In this document: piece after piece, positions 7,267 through 15,403 of the stretch
Layout: the number at the start of each line of letters is the position of its first letter
How positions within the stretch are numbered: position 1 is the first letter of the stretch
Source: an uncultured Acetatifactor sp.
Lineage (GTDB): Bacteria; Bacillota; Clostridia; Lachnospirales; Lachnospiraceae
DNA length: 47,025 nt
Direction: 5' to 3'
NCBI GenBank assembly: GCA_910583845.1
Contig: CAJUAB010000021.1
Location: forward strand, 2,024-49,048
Notes under the pieces: generated by a model
What the model was told of the DNA's origin: nothing
Seen by the model: the letters and a program-made list of their open reading frames with translations, nothing else
Databases searched by the model: none
Translations under genes and position numbers: made by a program

Positions 7267-9840
7267 CTACCGGATATCATATACGCTCCGCGCCTCGAAA
7301 TTCTCCGCGTCCCCCTCCAGAATCCGCACTCTCTTTTCCCCGGGATTCATGTCAAAATAATTGTCGGAAAGTTTCACATAACAGCTGCTGCCATCGCTGC
7401 CCACGCCCCTGATTTCCACGGACTTGGCAAAGCGTTCCGCCCCGACGATCAGCAGATCCCCCTCCCGGCGCAGACGCAGGGCCGGGTCCGCGAAGCGGAA
7501 ATGCTTGGGAGCCGTAAACAGACTGGTGCCCTCGGACACCGTTTCCCCCTCCACTTCCAGCTGATAGGCAAAATACACCTCCCGCACCTTCTGGCCTGCA
7601 CGGCCTGTGAACTCTGTTTTGTCCAGCCATAAAGTGTCAAGAGCGCCCACCGTCACCTGCCGCTCCCCGCACAGCAGCACTTCTCCCAGATTATTGCGCA
7701 GCTGCCAGCGGCAAATGCCCCGCACCTCCTCCATGGTCTCGTTGGATACACAGAGCCGGGCAGACACCTCCATGGGGCCGGGTTCCATTATGCAGTAGGG
7801 ACGCTGGGACATCTCCCCCATCTCCTCGCAGGAGAGGAGCACCGGCGCGAACATCCGCTTCTGCGCATAGTGCAGCGCTTTCCACCTCCCATAATAGTCA
7901 ATGCTGGACCAGGACGCCACGGGCCAGATATCGTTGAGCTGCCAGACCACCGTCCCCATACATTGCCCCCGGTGCCTGCGAAAATGTTCCACGCCGTACC
8001 GTATAGCCTCCATCTGCAACAGCTGGGACGCGTAGAGCAGCAGATCAAAACTGCCGGGATACAGATACGTGGCCGACAGATAATTCATGATCTTTCCATT
8101 GGCCGCCACATTCCGCTGATGCATCTCCATCACACGGGAAAAAATATTCCGGTCCTCCGGCTCCGTAAAGCTCTCCACCGTCCGCAGGCAGGGGAAGGAC
8201 TGGAAACCGAACTCCGACAGATACCGGAAGCGGAACTTCCGATACTCCGTAAAAGGCTTGTTGCCATGCCACACATCCCAGTAGTGGGTATCCCCCCGGT
8301 CCTCATCCCAGGGATTCTCAAAATTCCCGCCCGAGGACGGCGAAGAGGGCCAGTAAAAGGTGTGGGGGTCTTCCTGACGCAAAATTTCAGGAATAATATA
8401 TTCAAACAGCTTGATATAATCGTAATACTGTTTCTTTGAGGGCTGCCAGCACTGATCCAGCGTCTGTGTCTCCATTTCGTTGTTGCCGCACCACAACCCC
8501 AGACAGGCATGATGGCGGATACGCCGCACATTCTCCTGCGTTTCTATGCGGATATTCTCTTCAAACGCCCTGCTTAGCTCATAGGAAGAGCAGGCATACA
8601 TAAAGTCCTGCCACACGATCAGGCCCAGCCGGTCGCAGATCTCATAAAAAAAGTCATCCGGGTAATAGCCGCCGCCCCAGACACGGATGCTGTTGTATCC
8701 TGCCTCCACGGCATCCCGCAGCAGCTTTTCCGTGCGTTCCCGGGTTATCCGGGACAGAACATTGTCCTCCGGAATATAGTCCGCTCCCATGGCGAAAATA
8801 TCCACCCCGTTGACCTGGTGGGCAAAACGGTTCCCCCACCGGTCCGCCTGGATGTCCACGGTCATGGTGCGCAGACCGATCTGCCGCTCCCAGCTGTCCA
8901 GAACCCGCCCGTCACCGCCCAGCAGCAGGGCCTTCACCGCATAGAGAGGCTGCTCCCCATATCCGTTGGGCCACCACAGCCGCGGGCCCGCGATGGTGAT
9001 ACTGCCGTCCGGGGACTGTCCGTACACCCGGCCCTCCGGGTCCGTCACCGTTATCACCGCCGATAACGCTTCCTCCTCCCGGAACACTTCCAGATCCACC
9101 TGAAATTCCAGCCGCACCCGATCCACCTGCACCTGTACCATGCCGTCCGCCGCCATGGGCACCGGCACGGCCATAGGCTCCTGCACCCGACTCTCCTCCA
9201 GACGGACCTCCCGCATCCGGGGCCCTTCATGGCGCTGGGTCACATAGACGCTCTCCAGTCTGGCGCTGTCTACAAGCTGCAAACTGACCCCCCGGAAAAT
9301 TCCCGCGTCCGGCAGCCTGGGGCCCCAGTCCCAGCCGTACATGCAGTGAGCTTTGCGCAGATGGGGATACCCGGCCATGGCATCGCCGGAGCCCCCGGTA
9401 AACACCTTTTCATTTTCCTCTTTGATATACCGGATGGGAGAATGAAGCACCACCCGAAGAGTATTCTGCCCCACCCGGGCCAGCTGCCGGATGTCGTACT
9501 CCCACACACGGTGCATATTCTCCACATGGCCCAGCAGCACATCCCCCAGATAAACCTCCCCCAGGGTGTCGATTCCCTCAAACCGCAGCATAAGCCCGTC
9601 GCAGGCCAACATCTCTTCTGTGACCTCCACCACGGTCTCATAGACAAAATCATTCTCCATCAGTTTTGTGGCGTCAAGCTCGTTGTCCCGATAGTAGGGA
9701 TCGGGCATCTTCCCCAGCTCCAGCAGGGTCCCGTACACGGAACCGGGCACCCTGGCCTCCATCCATTCCTCCGGAATATGGTACACATTCTCTCCCAGTA
9801 TCTTCATTCTCCAGCTTCCGCTCAGATCTATTTTCCTCAT
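7267..9840 (-). CDS. Beta-mannosidase, glycoside hydrolase family 2
   Basis: This 857-residue protein is a GH2 exo-hydrolase expected to release beta-linked mannose from oligosaccharides. The N-terminal sugar-binding jelly roll starts with LSGSWRM; the immunoglobulin-like domain and TIM barrel follow. The proposed acid/base is E455 in the GLWCGNNEM motif and the nucleophile E543 in YLSEFGFQSFP, both the beta-mannosidase forms of the GH2 motifs; RVWGGGYYPDDFFYEICDRLGLIVWQDF is also typical. There is no signal peptide, so it acts in the cytoplasm on imported oligosaccharides. The start at 9840 has GGAGG 5 nt upstream; a longer frame to 9912 is unlikely. No sugar transporter is adjacent. Confidence 0.92.
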   Translation of the reverse strand: MRKIDLSGSWRMKILGENVYHIPEEWMEARVPGSVYGTLLELGKMPDPYYRDNELDATKLMENDFVYETVVEVTEEMLACDGLMLRFEGIDTLGEVYLGDVLLGHVENMHRVWEYDIRQLARVGQNTLRVVLHSPIRYIKEENEKVFTGGSGDAMAGYPHLRKAHCMYGWDWGPRLPDAGIFRGVSLQLVDSARLESVYVTQRHEGPRMREVRLEESRVQEPMAVPVPMAADGMVQVQVDRVRLEFQVDLEVFREEEALSAVITVTDPEGRVYGQSPDGSITIAGPRLWWPNGYGEQPLYAVKALLLGGDGRVLDSWERQIGLRTMTVDIQADRWGNRFAHQVNGVDIFAMGADYIPEDNVLSRITRERTEKLLRDAVEAGYNSIRVWGGGYYPDDFFYEICDRLGLIVWQDFMYACSSYELSRAFEENIRIETQENVRRIRHHACLGLWCGNNEMETQTLDQCWQPSKKQYYDYIKLFEYIIPEILRQEDPHTFYWPSSPSSGGNFENPWDEDRGDTHYWDVWHGNKPFTEYRKFRFRYLSEFGFQSFPCLRTVESFTEPEDRNIFSRVMEMHQRNVAANGKIMNYLSATYLYPGSFDLLLYASQLLQMEAIRYGVEHFRRHRGQCMGTVVWQLNDIWPVASWSSIDYYGRWKALHYAQKRMFAPVLLSCEEMGEMSQRPYCIMEPGPMEVSARLCVSNETMEEVRGICRWQLRNNLGEVLLCGERQVTVGALDTLWLDKTEFTGRAGQKVREVYFAYQLEVEGETVSEGTSLFTAPKHFRFADPALRLRREGDLLIVGAERFAKSVEIRGVGSDGSSCYVKLSDNYFDMNPGEKRVRILEGDAENFEARSVYDIR

Positions 9841-9924
9841 TACCGCCTCCTGATCCACGATGTGGGAAAGCGCCTGAAATGCTTTCCGTTTTCCTCCTGT
9901 ACGGATAAACAATAGGATTTTTCT

Positions 9925-9972
9925 TCCTGTCCGGCGGATGCGGCCTGATTACACCTCACCCGCCGGACAGGA
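9925..9972. repeat. 13-bp inverted repeat upstream of the beta-mannosidase gene
   Basis: TCCTGTCCGGCGG (9925-9937) and its exact complement (9960-9972) enclose 22 nt. No T-run follows on either strand, so it is not a classic terminator. It sits 85-130 bp before the mannosidase start and could be an operator or an mRNA processing hairpin. Confidence 0.7.
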
Positions 9973-10009
9973 GTCAGAAAACCTTATCGTTCATCGGCAA
10001 ACATTCTGA

Positions 10010-10031
10010 GAGGGCAGCTTCCGCTGCCCTC
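10010..10031 (-). terminator. Hairpin after the PocR receptor-like gene
   Basis: A 9-bp GC-rich stem (GAGGGCAGC with GCTGCCCTC) and TTCC loop lies a few bases past the stop at 10037. The U-tract on the minus strand is poor, so terminator strength is uncertain. Confidence 0.5.
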
Positions 10032-10036
10032 CTCCG

Positions 10037-10810
10037 TCACTGCTTGAGCTGCATGATCGTGTCTGTCACTTCCCGCAGCGCGTTCTTGATATTTACGCTG
10101 GTCACCGCCATGCCCTGGGCCAGCTTCTGGACCTCCTGGGCCACCACCGCGAAGCCTTTGCCCGCCTCGCCGGAGCGCGCCGCCTCGATGCTGGCGTTCA
10201 GGGCCAGGATCTTCTGCCGGTTGCTGAACGCCTCAATCTGATGCGTATTCTCATTGGCCAGAACAATCTGCTCCGCGGCCTTGTTGATGCCATCCTGGAG
10301 CCTGGTCACAATATTGGAGTTCTGAGAAGTGGCATAGCTGGCCCGCACGAACATGTTGATCACATCCCCCAGCAGATTGGCCGATGCCTCAATCTGCTGC
10401 TTCGTCTTGACATTTACCCTGTGCAGGGCGTCAATATAGCGGTCCTCGTCGATTCCCAGCTCCCTGGCCGTCGCGCGGAATTTCTCCTCGTCAGGGCTCT
10501 CCGGCAGCACCTGGCCGCCGATGACGCTGCCCAGCACCGTGCCGTCATCCAGCGTGATGGGAATGCCAAAGTCCATCAGTCCCGCATGACAGGCATAAAC
10601 CCCGTTGCCCTCCCGGTCATTTTTCTCGCAGCGTCTGCATCCCTCCGCGCTGCCTCTGGTGAGCTTAATGCAAAAATCCGTGAAATTATAACATTCACTA
10701 ATGTACTGACCGTCCTCCCCCACGGCCACCGTGGCCAGTCCCGTGCTCTCCGCCCAGTTCTGCATAATCTCCTCAAATTTCTTCATATCGCAGAAATCCT
10801 GTATTTTCAT
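10037..10810 (-). CDS. PocR-domain soluble chemoreceptor-like protein
   Basis: Residues 1-165 look like a PocR ligand-sensing domain: WAESTGLATVAVGEDGQ, then the cysteine set C47, C58, C61 and C74-H75, then FGIPITLDDGTVLGSVIGGQVL. Residues ~185-257 are a methyl-accepting hairpin tip (LALNASIEAARSGEAGKGFAVVAQEVQKLA). The protein stops about 30 residues after the tip, so the return helix is short. There is no membrane segment or HAMP domain. PocR domains are thought to bind small hydrocarbon-derived ligands, and the Cys/His cluster could hold a metal. The start has GGAGG 9 nt upstream. It is monocistronic, with no CheA or CheW nearby. Confidence 0.85.
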   Translation of the reverse strand: MKIQDFCDMKKFEEIMQNWAESTGLATVAVGEDGQYISECYNFTDFCIKLTRGSAEGCRRCEKNDREGNGVYACHAGLMDFGIPITLDDGTVLGSVIGGQVLPESPDEEKFRATARELGIDEDRYIDALHRVNVKTKQQIEASANLLGDVINMFVRASYATSQNSNIVTRLQDGINKAAEQIVLANENTHQIEAFSNRQKILALNASIEAARSGEAGKGFAVVAQEVQKLAQGMAVTSVNIKNALREVTDTIMQLKQ

Positions 10811-11498
10811 TGTCTTTGTCCTCCCACACGCCTTTTACAGTTTTTCATGTTTTATACCCGTTGCCGAATCTGCATAGGTTCATTTTACTATACTCCGCAC
10901 TTTTTTGCCACATGTTTTTCATGAATTTACACAAATATTTTTCTCTACTTTTCTCTGCGATTGCAAAGCGCCCTTTCTGTGCATCCTGCGTGTTGCCCTT
11001 TCTGCATTCCGCCGGACTGTCCACCCACGAACCTGCTGATGGAAGCTGTCCAAATCCGGCAGCGATTTCCTCGGGGCGTACAGCTGCGGTTTGTCGCCGC
11101 CCCCCACACAGGCCAGCCTATTTTGATCATCCTTTGATCCCGCAGTACCCCGCTTTTTCGCAAACTCCCCCTTTTTGCCCGGTTTGTACAGGGAAACAGG
11201 GTATATACAGAAAAATTGTGTGTCCATACCCCGCTGATCGCAAAAAATGGGATGTAGAGCGACAATTTTTCTGTATATACCCTGATATGCGGAAAAAAAT
11301 CGGTTTTTCTGCCCCTGAGGACTCCGGACAGGGTACCGGGAAGAAATTTTTTTATATATACCCTGGCCTCTGTCCGGAACACAGTATATTGTATACGTCC
11401 GTGGGAAAACGGACATTGGGGACAATACACACCAGAAGAGAATACATGGGCCCATGAGGAAACCTTCTTCCCCAGGGGACCCATGTACGCCTGTCCGA
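10811..11498. other. 690-bp gap rich in AT-rich repeats
   Basis: No convincing gene is seen. An open frame runs through much of it on the minus strand (10919-11455), but it has no ribosome site, no recognisable domain, and its repeated GIYRK-like segments simply translate the DNA repeats described at 11197-11364. The rest (10920-11190) has no recognisable structure. Confidence 0.6.
11197..11364. repeat. Three copies of a ~24-bp AT-rich motif, two as a perfect 22-bp inverted repeat
   Basis: Bases 11198-11219 (AGGGTATATACAGAAAAA and four more) are the exact complement of 11262-11283, with 42 nt between. A third, degenerate copy in the orientation of the second lies at 11342-11364 (TATATATACCCTGG at its end). 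The repeated element reads CAGGGTATATA followed by an A-rich half. The arms could form a long hairpin in RNA or bind a protein dimer. Confidence 0.85.
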
Positions 11499-11519
11499 TC
11501 AGTCCTGATCGGACAGGCG
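11488..11519 (-). terminator. 14-bp hairpin overlapping the stop codon of the SEDS-like gene
   Basis: CGCCTGTCCGATCA (11488-11501) pairs perfectly with 11506-11519 around a GTCC loop. The arms include the last codons and the TGA of the gene ending at 11499. No T-run follows on the minus strand; a second weaker dyad around CATGGGCCCATG lies at 11445-11485. Likely a 3'-end hairpin for the PadR operon. Confidence 0.6.
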
Positions 11520-12905
11520 CTCCACGCGCAGCCGGTATCTATGCCTGCCCAGTCGGAAGCTCTCCGCCCGCGCAGATGCCTCTTCTCCCAGAATCCCGCC
11601 GTTGCGGCATACGCACAAAAGCAGCCCCACCACCACGCCGTTGGTCACCGCATAGCCCAGGCCGTAGGCGAGAAAGGGAATCCCTGTAGTATAATAGAGG
11701 GAATAACCGCAGTTGATGGCGATCAGTACCGCGCTGTGCAGCAGCAGACTCAGACTGCAGGCCATGCCGGTAAGCATCCCCAGACGGTTTCGCTGTCCCA
11801 GCGATATCCGCAGAGCCTTTCCCCCAAAATACAGCAGTCCGCTCACCACCAGCACGCCCGCCAGGATGCCAACCCCGGCGAAAATGGCGCTGAGCACATA
11901 GGCTCCCGCCAGATCCGTCCCTCCAGGACCGCCGTCCGCCAGCCGTTCCACCAGCCCCTGCTGCCCCCACAGGGAATAGCTGCCCAGCAGTTCTCTCTGC
12001 CGGATGGCGACATATCCCGCGCCATTTGCCGCTTTCTCCGGGTGCAGAAAGCAGAAGAGCCTTGCCCGCTGATTTCCGCTCAGCCAGCTGTTGTCACAAA
12101 CTGCCATATACCCTATGCCCACGACGCATAAAGCCGCCGTCCCCGCCAGGGTCAGCCACTGCCACCGCCGCCTTCCGCCGAAGATATTCCTGTGTACGGC
12201 TGTCAGAAGCATAATCCCGCTGATCAGCAGAATCTCCGGACAGGCGGAATTGATATGGCCCAGACAGCCAACGCAGAACGCGGGAACCGCAAAGGTCAGG
12301 GCCATGCACAGCCATAGACCTTTCATGCCCTTTTTTCTGCCGCGATACACAAGTCCGGCCAGCAGGATCGGATAGAGACTGACCATATGATAAAAGGCGC
12401 TTTGAGACTGGTCGTAGGAAAGCGGCCACATGTGGATGATAAATATCCCTCCCAGATACAGCCCGTACAGAAAATAGACATGCCTTCCGATAAAACTGTA
12501 GTCCACATACATCATTCCCAGCATGACGGCAAGGCCGATGAGATTGTAGATCACTGTGTTCCGCCCATTATGCATCCACACATTTTCCCAGGAAGGCGAG
12601 TCCGCCATGTTGTAAAAAATCAGGAATTGCGTCACAATTCCCACCGCCGTCAGGCCCAGAGCCAGGCAGATCAGACTCCAGGGCGTCCTGGGCCTGTGTA
12701 TGCGGTCCAGCTCCGCGCCGGTCTGGACCGGGTCTCCCATCTGCAGGACCGCCTGCTCCATGGCTTCCTGGCTTCCCATACCCTGGGCCTCATAGGCTGC
12801 GCACTGTTCCTCGATGTGCCCCTGAATTTCCCGCAGCACCATCCGCCTGGCCCTGGCATTTTTGATCTGCTCGCCCAAAGTGTCCATATATTCCCTATAC
12901 TCCAT
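11499..12905 (-). CDS. HAAS (permease-prefix) domain fused to a SEDS/FtsW-RodA-like membrane protein
   Basis: The first ~75 of 468 residues match the helical HAAS/permease-prefix domain (YMDTLGEQIKNARARRMVLREIQGHIEEQ, then GSQEAMEQAVLQMGDPVQTG). About ten membrane helices follow. The second half resembles SEDS proteins: QRARLFCFLHPEKAANGAGYVAIRQRELLGSYSLWGQ corresponds to the FtsW segment with the R-x-x-R-I-x-x-F-L-x-P and GYQ-xxQS motifs, and GIPFLAYGLGYAVTNG to the conserved late loop. The Asp essential in FtsW/RodA is hard to place: TDL (330-331) is about four residues from its expected position. GGAG lies 8 nt before 12905. The start overlaps the PadR gene by 11 nt, implying translational coupling. 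Probably an envelope-related protein under PadR control. Confidence 0.75.
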   Translation of the reverse strand: MEYREYMDTLGEQIKNARARRMVLREIQGHIEEQCAAYEAQGMGSQEAMEQAVLQMGDPVQTGAELDRIHRPRTPWSLICLALGLTAVGIVTQFLIFYNMADSPSWENVWMHNGRNTVIYNLIGLAVMLGMMYVDYSFIGRHVYFLYGLYLGGIFIIHMWPLSYDQSQSAFYHMVSLYPILLAGLVYRGRKKGMKGLWLCMALTFAVPAFCVGCLGHINSACPEILLISGIMLLTAVHRNIFGGRRRWQWLTLAGTAALCVVGIGYMAVCDNSWLSGNQRARLFCFLHPEKAANGAGYVAIRQRELLGSYSLWGQQGLVERLADGGPGGTDLAGAYVLSAIFAGVGILAGVLVVSGLLYFGGKALRISLGQRNRLGMLTGMACSLSLLLHSAVLIAINCGYSLYYTTGIPFLAYGLGYAVTNGVVVGLLLCVCRNGGILGEEASARAESFRLGRHRYRLRVERLSDQD

Positions 12906-13272
12906 AACACACTCTCCTCCCCGGGGCCTCTCCCGCGTCCTCATTCTCTCCGTCCCTGGTCAGCACACTGGCCACCGCCGCCTGATATTCCCGCCACTCC
13001 GCTTTCTTCCGGTCCGCAACCCTTTTTCCCTCCCCGGTCAGATGATAATACTTCCTGCTCTTGCCGGTCGGGACTTCCTCCTCATAGCTGCTCACATACC
13101 CCTTGCTCTCCATGGTGTGCAGCAGGGGATACAGCGTTCCCGCCTTCAGTTCAAAGACCTGGTTGGACCGGCTGCGCAAAGTGTCAATCATCTCGTATCC
13201 GTACATGTCCTTTTCCTCCAGAAGCCGGAGAATCAGCATCCCCATGCTCCCCTGCACCAGATTTTTATCCAT
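12895..13272 (-). CDS. PadR family transcriptional regulator
   Basis: This 125-residue regulator has the PadR winged helix: QGSMGMLILRLLEEKDMYGYEMIDTL, then the wing FELKAGTLYPLLHTMESKGYVSSYEEE and GKSRKYYHLTGEGKR. A C-terminal helix (100-125) would form the dimer. The start at 13272 places MDKNLVQGS at the N-terminus as in the family and has a GA-rich ribosome site upstream; longer frames are not supported. It is the first gene of a two-gene operon with the HAAS-SEDS gene, and a palindrome covers its promoter, so it very likely represses its own operon. PadR/HAAS pairs are widespread in Clostridia. Confidence 0.92.
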   Translation of the reverse strand: MDKNLVQGSMGMLILRLLEEKDMYGYEMIDTLRSRSNQVFELKAGTLYPLLHTMESKGYVSSYEEEVPTGKSRKYYHLTGEGKRVADRKKAEWREYQAAVASVLTRDGENEDAGEAPGRRVCYGV

Positions 13273-13351
13273 GATCCCTCTCTCCTCTCTCCTGCTTCCG
13301 TGCCTCAGGCAATTGCAAAACCTTCTACGCAAGTGTCCGGGCCGGACGCAC

Positions 13352-13398
13352 TATAGGCTGTCTATATACATTATATATAGACAGCCTATATAAGTCAA
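13352..13398 (-). promoter_or_regulatory. Promoter with 17-bp-arm palindromic operator for the PadR operon
   Basis: On the minus strand TTGACT (13393-13398), a 17-nt spacer and a perfect TATAAT (13370-13375) form a strong promoter. A perfect inverted repeat with 17-bp arms (13352-13368 and 13374-13390) and a 5-bp centre covers the spacer and the -10. The core is ATAGGCTGTCTATATA. A dimeric repressor bound here would block the promoter; PadR, encoded ~80 bp downstream, is the obvious candidate. Confidence 0.9.
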
Positions 13399-13490
13399 GC
13401 ATATTATTCCGGCAGCTTTCCGGTTTTTCCTGTTCCCATTCCATCAGAAGCAAACAGGCCCGGCTATTCCATCCCTTCCCTGGTTGAACA

Positions 13491-13561
13491 CAGGTGATTG
13501 CAAAACCCGCTTTCCGGAAACAGAGCCCGGCCTCTCGCGGACAGGGGCTCTAAATCACCTG
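13491..13561. other. Nested hairpins between the GH13 gene and the PadR promoter
   Basis: An outer 9-bp stem (CAGGTGATT 13491-13499 with AATCACCTG 13553-13561) encloses an inner 7-bp stem (AGAGCCC 13522-13528 with GGGCTCT 13545-13551) and an unpaired side holding TTTCCGGAAA. It begins 17 nt after the GH13 stop on the minus strand. It could be a 3'-end or terminator structure, or a short structured RNA. The rest of the 13400-13577 gap shows nothing else. Confidence 0.55.
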
Positions 13562-13577
13562 CCCGGATGAAAAACCG

Positions 13578-15290
13578 TCACACCAGGACATGGCAGGAAA
13601 ACGGCTGTGCCATTCCCGTAAACTCACATTCTCCCAGCAAATCCCTCTTTCCGGCCAACGCCCCTGCGGAAAACGGCTCTTCCCCGGCGTTCAGCAAAAC
13701 CCTCATCTCTTCCCCGTTTTCCAGATTGAAACGCCAGGACAGCACCCGGTCCGCCCCCTCCCAGGGCATCCACTCGGCCTCCCTTGTGCCCACCGCCGGA
13801 TAACGCCTGCGGATGTCCAGCAGCTTCTTATAGTAGGAAAGCAGTTCTCCGTCCTGCCTCTCTGTCTCCCAGAGCATCCCTCTGCGGCACCCGGAGCCTT
13901 TTTCCCCGGTCATTCCCACCTCATCTCCATAGTAAATCATGGGCATACCGGGCAGAAGCAGCTGAATCGCCGCCGCCAGCTTTAACAGGGCCTTATCTTC
14001 CCCGGCCTGGGTGAGGAACCGCGCCGTGTCGTGGCTGTCAATCAGATTCCACAGGCAGGGAATCGCCTCCTTTTTCAGACGCCCCCGCACGAAGGCAAGC
14101 CTTTCTCCGAACGCCGCAGCCGTCAGATTCTTATCCAGCAGAAAACCCTTCACCGCGTCAGTAAAATGATAATTCATAACGCCGTCCCACTGGTCTCCCT
14201 CCAGGTAACTGCCGTTAAAATGCCATATCTCCCCCACGATCAGGACCCGGGGATTCACCGCCCGTACCCGCCTGCGAAACTCCCGCCAGAAATCTCTGCC
14301 GATCTCATCCGCCACATCCAGCCGCCAGCCGTCCACATGGCACTCACGGGTCCAATACTCCACCACGCCGAAGATGTACTCCCGAACCTCCGGATTACGG
14401 CAGTTCAGCTTCGGCATCCCGCCATAGTAACTGAAAGACCGATAGGAGGGCATGATCTCTCCTCTCACGGGAAATTCATCCACATAGTACCAGTCCCTGT
14501 ACCGGGAATTCTCCTGATGCTCCTGTAAGTCCTGAAAAGCGAAAAAGTCCCGGGACGTATGGTTAAATACCGCGTCCAGCACCACATACATTCCCGCCGC
14601 GTGGGCAGTCTCTGTCAGTTCCTCCAGATCCTCCCCGGTGCCAAAGTCCGGATCGATCTGCATATAGTCCACCGTGTCGTACTTGTGTGTGGTGTTGGCC
14701 CGGAAAATCGGTGTCAGATAGAGCACATCCACTCCCAGCTCCTTCAGCCAGGGAATCTTCCCCGTAATGCCCCGCAGACTCCCGTGAAGGCTGTGCAGAT
14801 GATTCAGTTCCTGCCGGTACCACTCCCGGGGCGGCACTTCCTCATCCGCCGCGAATCGGTCCACAAAAATCTGATAGACCACCTTTCCCCCGGCCCAGGC
14901 GGGAGCCTCATACCTCTCCTCCTCGCGGCTCAGCTGGGGACAGTCAAACATCTCCTCAATCTGCCCGGGCTCCGCCTCGTAAAAGGCATAATTCCCGTAG
15001 TAAACCGTCTGTCCTGCGCGGTCCCTGATCTCAAAGAAGTAGCGGACACAGAGCATGTTCACCCCAAGCCGCGCCTCATAATAGTCATGAAGCCCATCCC
15101 CCGCCGCCCGGCGCATGGGTACCGTGCCTCTGGTGTCCATCTTGTCCACCGGAATATATTTATCCCGATAATGCAGCGCCACAAAGGCCGCGTCCCCCGC
15201 CTTGACCATCAGCTTGACCGTGAATGTATCCCTGTCTGTGGAATAAAAAAATTGATTGTCCGGATTGTGTATAACCGCCGCTCTCTCCAT
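13578..15290 (-). CDS. GH13 alpha-glucan hydrolase (neopullulanase/cyclomaltodextrinase-like)
   Basis: The 570-residue protein has an N-terminal beta-domain of about 120 residues resembling CBM34, then the alpha-amylase barrel. The four GH13 regions are visible: DAVFNH (239-244), GWRLDVADE with nucleophile D325, VGEIWH with acid/base E354, and LIDSHDTAR with D421. A C-terminal beta-domain closes the protein. No signal peptide is present, so it acts on imported maltodextrins or cyclodextrins. The CBM34-like start is typical of the GH13_20 group. AAAGG lies 6 nt before the start. It is the last gene of a co-directional run. Confidence 0.92.
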   Translation of the reverse strand: MERAAVIHNPDNQFFYSTDRDTFTVKLMVKAGDAAFVALHYRDKYIPVDKMDTRGTVPMRRAAGDGLHDYYEARLGVNMLCVRYFFEIRDRAGQTVYYGNYAFYEAEPGQIEEMFDCPQLSREEERYEAPAWAGGKVVYQIFVDRFAADEEVPPREWYRQELNHLHSLHGSLRGITGKIPWLKELGVDVLYLTPIFRANTTHKYDTVDYMQIDPDFGTGEDLEELTETAHAAGMYVVLDAVFNHTSRDFFAFQDLQEHQENSRYRDWYYVDEFPVRGEIMPSYRSFSYYGGMPKLNCRNPEVREYIFGVVEYWTRECHVDGWRLDVADEIGRDFWREFRRRVRAVNPRVLIVGEIWHFNGSYLEGDQWDGVMNYHFTDAVKGFLLDKNLTAAAFGERLAFVRGRLKKEAIPCLWNLIDSHDTARFLTQAGEDKALLKLAAAIQLLLPGMPMIYYGDEVGMTGEKGSGCRRGMLWETERQDGELLSYYKKLLDIRRRYPAVGTREAEWMPWEGADRVLSWRFNLENGEEMRVLLNAGEEPFSAGALAGKRDLLGECEFTGMAQPFSCHVLV

Positions 15291-15403
15291 ATCACACCTT
15301 TCTCCCTCTCCGGGTTCCCCGCCTCCGTTATCGCCGCCCCCGCGGTATGGCGCTTTCCCACACTGCCCGAGGCCTTCCGGAATAGTATGCCAGCGCTCCT
15401 CTG

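Noticed and set aside
10919..11455. 178-codon frame on the minus strand in the large gap
   Set aside because: No ribosome site and no domain; its repeated segments are translations of DNA repeats.
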